Shown piece after piece: positions 16,282 to 23,139 of a stretch of DNA of 29,195 nt. Positions within the stretch are counted from its first letter, which is position 1; every line of letters begins with the position of its first letter. The position numbers and the translations under genes were made by a program. The stretch covers positions 1-29,195 of the forward strand of contig CADBMY010000038.1 of NCBI GenBank assembly GCA_902795905.1, in the 5' to 3' direction. The notes under the pieces are model-generated. The model had not been told where the DNA came from. It made no database searches and saw only the letters and a program-made list of their open reading frames with translations. This DNA comes from an uncultured Erysipelotrichaceae bacterium (lineage in GTDB: Bacteria > Bacillota_I > Bacilli_A > Erysipelotrichales > Erysipelotrichaceae).

Positions 16282-16755
16282 ATGAAAAAGATCCTCTTTA
16301 TATCCAGTACCGGCGGTCATTTGACGGAGATGCTCCAGCTGGAGCCGATGTTTTCGTCGTATGACTATCATATTATTACCGAGAATACGAAGGCCAATAC
16401 GTATCTGCCGGAGAAATACGGAAAGGACAGAGTCAGCTATCTGGTATACGGAACCAAGAGCCATCTGTTCTCCTATCTTTTCAAGTTTGCCTATAACTGT
16501 ATCAAAAGCTTTTTCCTGTATCTGAAGATCCGTCCCGATGTTGTGATCACAACCGGTACGCATACAGCCGTACCGATGTGCAGGATCGCGCATTTCTTTC
16601 ACAAGAAGGTGATCTGGATCGAAACGTTTGCGAATTCTTCGACACCGACGATGGCCGGCAAGATGGTATATCCGATTGCTGATCTGTTTATCGTGCAGTG
16701 GGAGAGTATGCTGGAAGTCTTCCCGAAGGCTGTATACGGAGGCTGGATATTCTGA
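16282..16755 (+). CDS. Alg14/PssD-like glycosyltransferase subunit
   Basis: This is the membrane-associated half of a split GT-B glycosyltransferase. The 157 residues begin with the family signature ILFISSTGGHLTEML. A central hydrophobic patch (about 63-84) probably binds the membrane, and the conserved VVITTGTHTAVPM and KVIWIETFA segments follow. In bacteria the pair (PssD/PssE, CpsF/CpsG, EpsE/EpsF types) adds the second sugar to a polyprenyl-linked sugar during capsule or exopolysaccharide assembly. The eukaryotic relatives Alg14/Alg13 do the same for N-glycans. The stop overlaps the start of the catalytic partner by one base (TGATG). No ribosome site is visible and a TATAAT lies just upstream. 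The sugar transferred is unknown. Confidence 0.9.
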   Translation: MKKILFISSTGGHLTEMLQLEPMFSSYDYHIITENTKANTYLPEKYGKDRVSYLVYGTKSHLFSYLFKFAYNCIKSFFLYLKIRPDVVITTGTHTAVPMCRIAHFFHKKVIWIETFANSSTPTMAGKMVYPIADLFIVQWESMLEVFPKAVYGGWIF

Positions 16756-17246
16756 TGATCCTTGTTACTTTAGGCACAAATGATAAGGTCTTTACAAGAC
16801 TTCTTGACGCTGTGGAGAAATGCATCGCTGACGGTGTGATCAAAGACAGAGTCGTTGTTCAGGCCGGATATACTGCATACACCAGTACGGATATGGAGAT
16901 CTTTGATTATCTCGATACCGATCAGTTTGCACAGCTGATCTCGGAGGCAGATCTGATCATCACTCACGGCGGCGCCGGTTCGATCATGACCGGTCTGCGT
17001 GAGGGCAAGAAAGTACTTGGATGCGCGAGACTTGCCAGATATGGTGAACATGTCAATGATCATCAGGTACAGCTTCTTGAGGCTTTCGACAGACTTGGCT
17101 GTATCCTCTATGTCAGAGATCTTGATCAGCTGGGTGAATATATTAAAAGAGCAGAGACTTTCGTCCCGGCTCCGTATACGTCCAATACGAACAATATGAT
17201 CCGTCTGCTGAATGACTGGATCGCAGAGAATGTCAGCGAAAAGTAA
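16755..17246 (+). CDS. Alg13/PssE-like glycosyltransferase catalytic subunit
   Basis: This 163-residue C-terminal half of a GT-B enzyme begins MILVTLGTND, the usual Alg13/PssE start. It carries the nucleotide-sugar-binding signature LIITHGGAGSIMTGL followed by the conserved VLGCARLARYGEHVNDHQVQL stretch (family form: R....EHVDDHQ). It works as a heterodimer with the preceding Alg14-like protein, which brings it to the membrane. I chose the ATG at 16755 because it overlaps the previous stop by one base and matches the family N terminus; the frame upstream of it is shadow sequence. Its last 14 bases overlap the convergent metallophosphatase gene. Confidence 0.92.
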   Translation: MILVTLGTNDKVFTRLLDAVEKCIADGVIKDRVVVQAGYTAYTSTDMEIFDYLDTDQFAQLISEADLIITHGGAGSIMTGLREGKKVLGCARLARYGEHVNDHQVQLLEAFDRLGCILYVRDLDQLGEYIKRAETFVPAPYTSNTNNMIRLLNDWIAENVSEK

Positions 17247-17961
17247 GCTTTTTATATCCTGAGGGAATATAGAATTCCTGCATATCATCCAGACGCAGAC
17301 AGCCAAGCGTCCTGCCGAAGACACATCCGCAGTCAATGTGGATGGTTTTTGTTTTCTCACCGGTGATGATCCTGCCTTCATATTCCTCACCATACGTAAA
17401 TGTAGGCTGATGGCCGGTGATCATCGTCACATCACGGTAGGGGTTGGCTTCCAGGGGAATATGTGTCCAAAGCAGGTCATGGGGATCAACAGCACTGATC
17501 GGCATACCGCTCTGCGGGGCAGCACCGACACCGGCATGAACAAGCAGAAAGCTTCTGCCCAAGACGCTGATCTGTGCATACATGGGCTGTACTTCAAGCC
17601 ATGTCTTCAGATCATAGCAGGAGGGCCAGGGCATGGACAGGAACGCATCCGCTGTCACAAAGCCGCCGTTAGGGCCGAGCCACTGATAGAAATCCATCGT
17701 CTTATAGGCACTGCCGGCTTCTCTTTTCTCCGCAAACAGGGTATCCATCAGCTGCAGAAACCAGGCATCGTGATTACCCATGATCATGTGCATGTTCGGG
17801 GTATTCATGATCACCCGATATATACGCATCGGATCATTGCCGCGGTCGCACACATCACCGATAATATACAGTTCGTCGTAATTGCTGAAACGGATCAGGT
17901 CCAGCATTTTTTCAAATTCATCCGCACAGCCGTGCAGATCACTGATTACATAAACAGACAT
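17233..17961 (-). CDS. PP1-like calcineurin-type metallophosphatase
   Basis: The 242-residue protein has the metal-site motifs of bacterial Ser/Thr phosphatases and relatives: VISDLHG (D8, H10), IIGDVCDRG, MGNHD, LLVHAGV and TGHQPT. These fit PrpA/ApaH-like phosphatases that use two metal ions, with phosphoprotein or dinucleotide-polyphosphate substrates. The substrate cannot be told from the sequence. I chose the ATG at 17961 because it gives the canonical SVYVISDLHG start. The frame stays open further upstream but crosses the promoter region and antisense YebC sequence, and no family would have that extension. No Shine-Dalgarno is visible; a well-spaced promoter ends six bases before the ATG. 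The 3' end overlaps the Alg13-like gene by 14 bases. Confidence 0.88.
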   Translation of the reverse strand: MSVYVISDLHGCADEFEKMLDLIRFSNYDELYIIGDVCDRGNDPMRIYRVIMNTPNMHMIMGNHDAWFLQLMDTLFAEKREAGSAYKTMDFYQWLGPNGGFVTADAFLSMPWPSCYDLKTWLEVQPMYAQISVLGRSFLLVHAGVGAAPQSGMPISAVDPHDLLWTHIPLEANPYRDVTMITGHQPTFTYGEEYEGRIITGEKTKTIHIDCGCVFGRTLGCLRLDDMQEFYIPSGYKKLTFR

Positions 17962-17967
17962 ATGACT

Positions 17968-17996
17968 ATTATGGTCTGAATAAAACGGAATGACAA
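17968..17996 (-). promoter_or_regulatory. Promoter for the metallophosphatase gene, apparently leaderless
   Basis: On the minus strand, TTGTCA (17996-17991), exactly 17 bases and CATAAT (17973-17968) are followed by six bases and then the ATG. Transcription would begin at or within a base or two of the start codon. Confidence 0.6.
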
Positions 17997-17998
17997 TC

Positions 17999-18027
17999 TT
18001 CACTTTAAGATAAGTCTTTGGTATAAT
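17999..18027 (+). promoter_or_regulatory. Extended -10 promoter for the YebC-family gene
   Basis: TTCACT (17999-18004), 17 bases and TATAAT (18022-18027) preceded by TGg make an extended -10. The -35 is separated by two bases from the -35 of the divergent phosphatase promoter. Confidence 0.7.
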
Positions 18028-18058
18028 TGAAACGCTTATTTGGAAGGTGGAATGAATT

Positions 18059-18784
18059 ATGGGAAGAGCACATGAAGTACGTGCAGCATCTATGGCTAAG
18101 ACTGCAGCAATCAAATCCAAGCTGTATTCTCGTTTTGGTAAGGAATTATACATTGCGGCTAAGTCTGGTGTCCCTGATCCGGATATGAACCTTGCACTGC
18201 GCAGGAAGATTGCAGAAGCGAAATCCAATCAGATTCCTGCGGATGTAATCAAAAGAGCTATTGATAAAGCAAAAGGCGGTTCCGATGAGAACTATACGGA
18301 ATGCCGTTATGAGGGCTTTGGTCCCGGAAGCAGCACTGTCATCGTTGACTGTCTGACAGACAATACCAACCGTTCGTTAACAGCTGTCAAGACATGCTTT
18401 AACAAGGCACGCGGTGCCAAGATGGCAAATAACGGTGCTGTATCCTTCAATTATGATCAGGTTGGTCTGTTTGTCTTCAACTATGAGGATGAAGAGGCTA
18501 TGCTTGATGCCATGATGGAAGAGGATATCGATGTCAAGGATATTACGGTAGAAGACGGTGAAATGACTGTTACTACGGCATTCCAGGACTTCGGCAAAGG
18601 ACAGGAAGCCATCGAAAAACTGATCCCCGGTGTAACATTTGAGATCTGTGAGGCAACGATGCTGCCGAATGAATATGTTGAACTTGAGGGTGAAGAATTA
18701 GAAGCTTTTGAGAAGCTGCTGAATCTGTTAAATGAAACAGATGATGTAAACAAGGTTTATCACAACGTCAGACTCTCTGACTGA
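18059..18784 (+). CDS. YebC/TACO1 family protein, YeeN/YeeI (YebC2) subgroup
   Basis: The 241-residue protein starts MGRAHEVRAASMAKTAAIKSKLYSRFGKELY, which is the YeeN/YeeI form. Classical YebC begins with a GHSKWANIKHRK-type sequence instead. The conserved DPDMNLALRRKIAEAK, VIKRAIDKAKGG, YEGFGPGSSTVIVDCLTDN and NGAVSFNYDQ stretches follow in order, and the length is normal. These proteins were long annotated as transcription regulators. The mitochondrial relative TACO1 is a translation factor, and recent work links the bacterial proteins to relief of ribosome stalling. It has its own promoter and a GGAAGGTGG site before the ATG. Its last 25 bases overlap the end of the convergent tmcAL gene. 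Confidence 0.93.
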   Translation: MGRAHEVRAASMAKTAAIKSKLYSRFGKELYIAAKSGVPDPDMNLALRRKIAEAKSNQIPADVIKRAIDKAKGGSDENYTECRYEGFGPGSSTVIVDCLTDNTNRSLTAVKTCFNKARGAKMANNGAVSFNYDQVGLFVFNYEDEEAMLDAMMEEDIDVKDITVEDGEMTVTTAFQDFGKGQEAIEKLIPGVTFEICEATMLPNEYVELEGEELEAFEKLLNLLNETDDVNKVYHNVRLSD

Positions 18785-19911
18785 GGCTTACGGTAAACAG
18801 GACCCTGAATCTCGCGTTTATTGATATAAACGCGTTTTTCTTCGGGCAGAACAAGACCGTAGACATTGGCTGCACGCAGTTCGATCTCGCGCCAGGGACG
18901 GGGATTTTCAGCATAGGTACTGGCAACGCGCACACCGCTGTCCTTCAGTTCACGCAGATACTTTCTGCCGGTATCGTTAAATGCCAGTACCCGCAGGGTA
19001 TCCCAGGCAGGAAGGCGTTTCACTTCTTCATATGTTATGCCTAACAGCAGATGGCAGAGACAGCGTCTGATCCGGCTGCGTGTATATCTGGCATTGACAC
19101 AGCTGTCCAGGAATCCCTGATAAGTGGGATTATCTTCTGCCTGTCTGACCAGATGGCGCTCAATGCCCTCGTTGAACAGGAAGACAGACTGCAGCTGATC
19201 GCGTTTGGCGGTAAGCAGATACATGCGCAGAAACGGATAATAAAGCTCCAGACGGTTCAGATCTGCGTGTGTGAGGATATCTTTCATCGGTGTGGAATCA
19301 CCGATATCCCGGCTGTTATACAGAGCCTCACGGATCGCCAGGGCACTGCTGTATTCACCGATCGCAGGATCAAGATAATCACCTGTACGCTGTATCAGAA
19401 CAGGTCTGATGTCTGTATCAGCCAGTTCTTTCAGGTAGGCAACAGCGAGAATATCATTCGGTGCCATCTCTCTTGTCAGAAGTCCGTAGGCTTTCGGATA
19501 ACCGATACCGGAAGAAAGGGATGCCCGCAGATGATCCGGGTCAATACTAGTAGAAGCGATATCCTGCAGATTATCCAGATCGCCGCATTCACTGCCGAAA
19601 CTCAGATGTGTAATACCGGCTTTCTTCAGAACGCTGATACTGCCATGGGCGAAGGCGGAGGCTGCCTGCAGGGAATAGATCGTCGGCAGTTCAAAAACGA
19701 TATCGATACCCTGATCGACAGCAGCGGCAGCTCTTGTCCACTTGTCGACAACAGCCGGCTCCCCGCGCTGTACGAAATTACCGGACATGACAGCAACCAT
19801 CACATCGGGAGATACTGCCTTCCTTGTCAGTTCGATCTGTCTTTTATGTCCGTAATGAAACGGATTATACTCGGCAACGATGCCGCATACTGTTTTTCCA
19901 TACTCTGTCAT
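18760..19911 (-). CDS. tmcAL: tRNA(Met) cytidine acetate ligase (YlbM family)
   Basis: TmcAL uses acetate and ATP to make N4-acetylcytidine at the wobble base of elongator tRNA-Met. The 383-residue protein has the nucleotidyltransferase motif GIVAEYNPFHYGH (HxGH at 19-22), MVAVMSGNFVQRGEPA, the FELPTIYSLQAASAFAHG stretch and LSFGSECGD, all typical of YlbM. Length is close to the usual ~390-410. In Bacillus the order ylbM-ylbN-rpmF is known; here ylbN-like and rpmF lie about 1 kb away on the other strand, with a hydrolase between. No Shine-Dalgarno precedes the ATG, and only 45 bases separate it from the divergent hydrolase gene. Confidence 0.93.
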   Translation of the reverse strand: MTEYGKTVCGIVAEYNPFHYGHKRQIELTRKAVSPDVMVAVMSGNFVQRGEPAVVDKWTRAAAAVDQGIDIVFELPTIYSLQAASAFAHGSISVLKKAGITHLSFGSECGDLDNLQDIASTSIDPDHLRASLSSGIGYPKAYGLLTREMAPNDILAVAYLKELADTDIRPVLIQRTGDYLDPAIGEYSSALAIREALYNSRDIGDSTPMKDILTHADLNRLELYYPFLRMYLLTAKRDQLQSVFLFNEGIERHLVRQAEDNPTYQGFLDSCVNARYTRSRIRRCLCHLLLGITYEEVKRLPAWDTLRVLAFNDTGRKYLRELKDSGVRVASTYAENPRPWREIELRAANVYGLVLPEEKRVYINKREIQGPVYRKPQSESLTL

Positions 19912-19918
19912 AGCTATA

Positions 19919-19927
19919 TGTTACAAT
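19919..19927 (+). promoter_or_regulatory. Extended -10 promoter for the lipase-like hydrolase
   Basis: TGtTACAAT, an extended -10, would give a leader of about 23 bases carrying the CGAGGA ribosome site. The -35 is weak and lies inside the divergent tmcAL gene. Confidence 0.5.
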
Positions 19928-19956
19928 AAATACAAAGAGAATCGAGGAAAAATCAT

Positions 19957-20832
19957 ATGAGCAAACTGGCTGTAAGTATCTTCAGACCTGCAGGTGCTGC
20001 CAAGGGTGCCGTGGAGATCATACATGGTATGTCGGAACACCGTAAACGGTACGATGACTTTGCAAAGTTTTTATGTGAAAACGGATATGCAGTATATACA
20101 TTCGATCTGCCCGGACACGGCGAGAACGAAGGTCTGCGCGGGTGGTTTGGCGAAAAGGACGGATGGGACTACGTGCTGTACAGTGCCGCCGAAGTAATGA
20201 AGACCGCAAAGAGCGAGAATCCGGGTATTCCGTTTATCCTGTTCGGGCATTCGATGGGAACGATCGTCGCCAGATGTCTGCTGCAGGAGTATGACAGTGA
20301 ACTGAACGGTCTTGTGCTGACCGGAGCACCGAATTACCAGCCGGCGGTCAAGGCAGGAATTGCGCTGGGCAAGGTACTGAAGATGACCAAAGGCGCAAGA
20401 GGGCACAGTGCGGTCATGGACCAGGCTGTTACCGGCAACTTCAACAAGGCTGTTAAAGATCCGAAGACCCCGTATGACTGGATCAGTTATAATACAGAGA
20501 ATATTCAGAAATATGTTGATGATCCCCAGTGCGGTTTTCCGTTTACGATCCAGGGTTACATCGATGAGCTGACGGGTCTTGAACGTCTGCATGATTCTTC
20601 AAAGTACAGATGCACGAAGAAGGATCTGCCGATACTGTTTGCGGCCGGCAAGGATGATCCCTGCATCGGCGGTGAAGCAGGCTTTGCGGATTCGATTGCG
20701 ACACTGACAAAGGCAGGATATACGGATATAGATTCCAAACTGTATGACGGTATGCGCCATGAGATCCTCAATGAGATCGATCATACACGTGTATATGAGG
20801 ATATTTTGAACTGGATCAGACAAAAAGTATAA
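19957..20832 (+). CDS. Alpha/beta hydrolase, monoacylglycerol lipase-like
   Basis: This 291-residue cytoplasmic serine hydrolase has the lysophospholipase/monoglyceride lipase pattern. It shows the oxyanion stretch IIHGMSEHRKRYDDFAKFL, YTFDLPGHGENEG, nucleophile S99 in FGHSMGT, acid D233 or D234 in AAGKDDPCIGG, and H268 in YDGMRHEILNE. Family members release fatty acids from monoacylglycerols or lysophospholipids. No signal peptide is present. A CGAGGA site lies seven bases before the ATG. The exact substrate is not readable from the sequence. Confidence 0.88.
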   Translation: MSKLAVSIFRPAGAAKGAVEIIHGMSEHRKRYDDFAKFLCENGYAVYTFDLPGHGENEGLRGWFGEKDGWDYVLYSAAEVMKTAKSENPGIPFILFGHSMGTIVARCLLQEYDSELNGLVLTGAPNYQPAVKAGIALGKVLKMTKGARGHSAVMDQAVTGNFNKAVKDPKTPYDWISYNTENIQKYVDDPQCGFPFTIQGYIDELTGLERLHDSSKYRCTKKDLPILFAAGKDDPCIGGEAGFADSIATLTKAGYTDIDSKLYDGMRHEILNEIDHTRVYEDILNWIRQKV

Positions 20833-20839
20833 ACATAAA

Positions 20840-20868
20840 TTGACTTTGGATATCTGTTTGCCTATAAT
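20840..20868 (+). promoter_or_regulatory. SigA promoter of the DUF177-rpmF operon
   Basis: TTGACT (20840-20845), exactly 17 bases and TATAAT (20863-20868). The leader is about 24 bases with a GGAGA site before the GTG start. Confidence 0.87.
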
Positions 20869-20898
20869 ATTTAACGTTACGAACTGGAGATTTTTATT

Positions 20899-21408
20899 GT
20901 GAAATGGTCACGTTCAGAACTGGTGAATGCACCGGGCAGAAGTGTTGTCTTCGATGAGGAGGTCAGGATCGATGCCAAAGCCTTTGCCGGAAATTCACGG
21001 ATCAATGGTGTAAAAGATGTCCGTGTATCCGGAAGAGGAAATCTTGATCTGGAGAATGACAGTTTCTATGTGACACTTGCAGTAAAGGGGACGATGCTTG
21101 TTCCTGATGCTGTGACAGGCAGAGAGATCGACTACGATTTCGAGACCGACAGTGAAGAGATCTATACCTTTGCGGAGAGCGAGGATGAGGAAGTTCGTAC
21201 TGCGGAAAATGATGTCATAGACTTATTGCCTGCGGTAATAGATATGATATTATTGGAGGTGCCGCTACAGGTGACACACGCAGTTCCTGAAGAATATCCT
21301 TCCGGTGACGGCTGGCGGATTATTACTGAGGAAGAGTATCAGAAGAGTCAGGAAGATCGCATTGACCCGCGCCTGGCAAAGTTAAAGGATTATATCGAGG
21401 AAAAGTAG
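20899..21408 (+). CDS. DUF177 / YceD (YlbN) family protein
   Basis: This 169-residue acidic protein belongs to the family encoded just before rpmF in most bacteria. Its ending, EEYQKSQEDRIDPRLAKLKDYIEEK, is the family's most recognisable part; the middle (GNLDLENDSFYVTLAVKGTMLVPDAVTG) also fits. The start is GTG at 20899 with GGAGA nine bases upstream. YceD is linked to 23S rRNA accumulation in plants and bacteria, but its biochemical role is not settled. The family's usual Cys pair in the middle is not seen here. The stop TAG overlaps the AGGAGG site of rpmF. Confidence 0.9.
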   Translation: MKWSRSELVNAPGRSVVFDEEVRIDAKAFAGNSRINGVKDVRVSGRGNLDLENDSFYVTLAVKGTMLVPDAVTGREIDYDFETDSEEIYTFAESEDEEVRTAENDVIDLLPAVIDMILLEVPLQVTHAVPEEYPSGDGWRIITEEEYQKSQEDRIDPRLAKLKDYIEEK

Positions 21409-21421
21409 GAGGTATCAGGAA

Positions 21422-21595
21422 ATGGCAGTACAGCAGAGAAGAAATTCCAAGACAAGACGCGATAAGAGAAGAACTCATTACAAGCTGAAGAGTGTAACGG
21501 TTGTTAAGTGCCCGGTTTGCGGTGCCGCTAAGCAGCCTCATCATGCCTGCCCGAACTGTGGTTCAACAGGCAAGCTGGCAACACCAGCAGCGTAA
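21422..21595 (+). CDS. rpmF: 50S ribosomal protein bL32
   Basis: This 57-residue ribosomal protein is too short for most length cut-offs. It begins MAVQQRRNSKTRRDKRRTHY, the typical bL32 start, and has a zinc ribbon with two Cys pairs, C30/C33 (CPVC) and C43/C46 (CPNC). It keeps all four zinc ligands, so it is the zinc-binding form. A perfect AGGAGG (21407-21412) lies nine bases upstream and overlaps the stop of the DUF177 gene. A terminator follows 24 bases after the stop. Confidence 0.97.
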   Translation: MAVQQRRNSKTRRDKRRTHYKLKSVTVVKCPVCGAAKQPHHACPNCGSTGKLATPAA

Positions 21596-21618
21596 GTTCC
21601 CGGAAATGTAAAAAGAAG

Positions 21619-21646
21619 ATCTGTCTGGTTGTCAGGCAGATTTTTT
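21619..21646 (+). terminator. Rho-independent terminator after rpmF
   Basis: ATCTGTCTG (21619-21627) pairs with CAGGCAGAT (21633-21641) with one G-T wobble and a five-base loop, and the stem runs into a stretch of six T. Confidence 0.85.
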
Positions 21647-21673
21647 ATGTTTGAGATTATCATATTCGTTATG

Positions 21674-21682
21674 TGGTATCAT
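21674..21682 (+). promoter_or_regulatory. Extended -10 promoter of the polysaccharide cluster
   Basis: TGgTATCAT (21674-21682) is an extended -10; TTGAGA at 21651 is a possible -35 but with a long 20-base spacer. The ATG lies 11 bases after the -10, so the leader would be about five bases. Confidence 0.5.
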
Positions 21683-21693
21683 ATACAGAGAGT

Positions 21694-23139
21694 ATGGACA
21701 GAAAACTGATCAGAAACTACATCTATAACATACTGTACCAGATCGTCAGGGTGATCATGCCCTTACTGGTCACACCGTATGTGTATGAACATATTACAGC
21801 TCCTGTTGTCGGGATCTCCGACTATGCCGGCAGTATCATGCAGTGGTTCATCCTTGTGGGTATTCTCGGTGTGAATACGTACGGCAACAGGGAGATCGCC
21901 AGAGTCAGGGATGACCGCGATAAACTCAGTACGACATTCTTTGAGATACTTGCCATGCAGATGACTAATATGGTCATTGCGGCTGCCGCATACTATCTGT
22001 TTATCCGTTTTGCAATCACCGAGAATTATACGATCTTTGTTCTGGCAGGGACCACGATGCTGGCATCCATGCTGGATATTACCTGGTTCTATTACGGTGT
22101 CGAGGATTTCCGCAAGGCAAGTATACGGAATATCATCGTTAAACTGATCGGGGTCTTCCTGATCATGACTGTCTGTAAGACACCGGCTGATCTCTGGAAG
22201 TATGTGCTGATCAATTCCGGCTGTGAACTGCTTGGTCAGGTGATCATGTTTGTGCAGCTGCATCAGTACATTGACTTCCGTCCGATCTCTCTGAAGCAGG
22301 CGTACAGACATCACTTTATCCCGACCTTCAGACTGTTTGTGCCGACTGTAGCAATCTCGGTGTATACGATGCTGGACAGGACGATGCTTGGCTACCTGCA
22401 CAGTGAAGAGCACCTGAATTACTACAAGACGGCGATGAGTTTTGTACAGATGTTCCTGTACTTTATTACTTCGATCGGGGCTGTCGTTCTGCCGCGTGTT
22501 TCCAATATTATCCATAACAGTGCGGATGGTGAAAGACAGACAGCCGAACTGATCAACACGACGATGAAGATCAGCTGTATGCTGGCGCTGCCGATGTGCT
22601 TCGGCATGTACGCAATTGCCGATAAGTTTATCTCCTGGTTCCTGCCGACGGCACCGATCATTGCCGGTCTGATCCGTTTCGGCGGTCCTATCGTTGTTTT
22701 TATCTCGATGTCCAATGTTACCGGTATACAGTACATGGTGCCGAGGGGCATGGAAAAGCAGTATACCGGAAGTGTACTGGCAGGGGCTTTGATCAACTTC
22801 TGTCTGAATGTTTTCCTGATTCCTTCCTACGGCGCGTACGGAGCTGTTATTTCGAGCGTTGTGGCAGAGTGTACGGTATTCCTCATCCAGTATATTTCGA
22901 TCCGTAAAATGGTCAGGATCAACTTCCTACAGAAGAGCTATCCTGTCTATCTGCTGGCATCAGCCGTCATGTTTGTACTCGTGCGCATGGTGATCACGAG
23001 AATGCCCGGCAACCTGATCGGCACCGTCGTATCGATTGCGGCAGGGATGGCGGTCTATGCACTGATCCTGATCGTCTGCAGGGAAGATCTGATGATGAGA
23101 GTATTATCACGTTTGACAAGGAGAAAAGCAAATGCCTGA
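21694..23139 (+). CDS. Polysaccharide flippase (Wzx/RfbX type), first copy
   Basis: This 481-residue integral membrane protein with about 12-14 hydrophobic segments belongs to the MOP (multidrug/oligosaccharidyl-lipid/polysaccharide) exporter superfamily. The N terminus (NYIYNILYQIVRVIMPLLVTPYV) and the VGILGVNTYGNREIARVRDD stretch are typical of Wzx proteins, which move lipid-linked sugar repeat units across the membrane. I start at ATG 21694 rather than a GTG seven codons earlier, because that GTG lies within the -10 box. Only a weak GAGAG precedes the ATG. The stop overlaps the next gene by eight bases, so it heads a transcript with the first two glycosyltransferases. Confidence 0.9.
   Translation: MDRKLIRNYIYNILYQIVRVIMPLLVTPYVYEHITAPVVGISDYAGSIMQWFILVGILGVNTYGNREIARVRDDRDKLSTTFFEILAMQMTNMVIAAAAYYLFIRFAITENYTIFVLAGTTMLASMLDITWFYYGVEDFRKASIRNIIVKLIGVFLIMTVCKTPADLWKYVLINSGCELLGQVIMFVQLHQYIDFRPISLKQAYRHHFIPTFRLFVPTVAISVYTMLDRTMLGYLHSEEHLNYYKTAMSFVQMFLYFITSIGAVVLPRVSNIIHNSADGERQTAELINTTMKISCMLALPMCFGMYAIADKFISWFLPTAPIIAGLIRFGGPIVVFISMSNVTGIQYMVPRGMEKQYTGSVLAGALINFCLNVFLIPSYGAYGAVISSVVAECTVFLIQYISIRKMVRINFLQKSYPVYLLASAVMFVLVRMVITRMPGNLIGTVVSIAAGMAVYALILIVCREDLMMRVLSRLTRRKANA

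Noticed and set aside
17962..18228. 89-residue N-terminal extension of the metallophosphatase
   Set aside because: It would read through the divergent promoter region and the antisense of YebC; the family starts directly at the VISDLHG strand.
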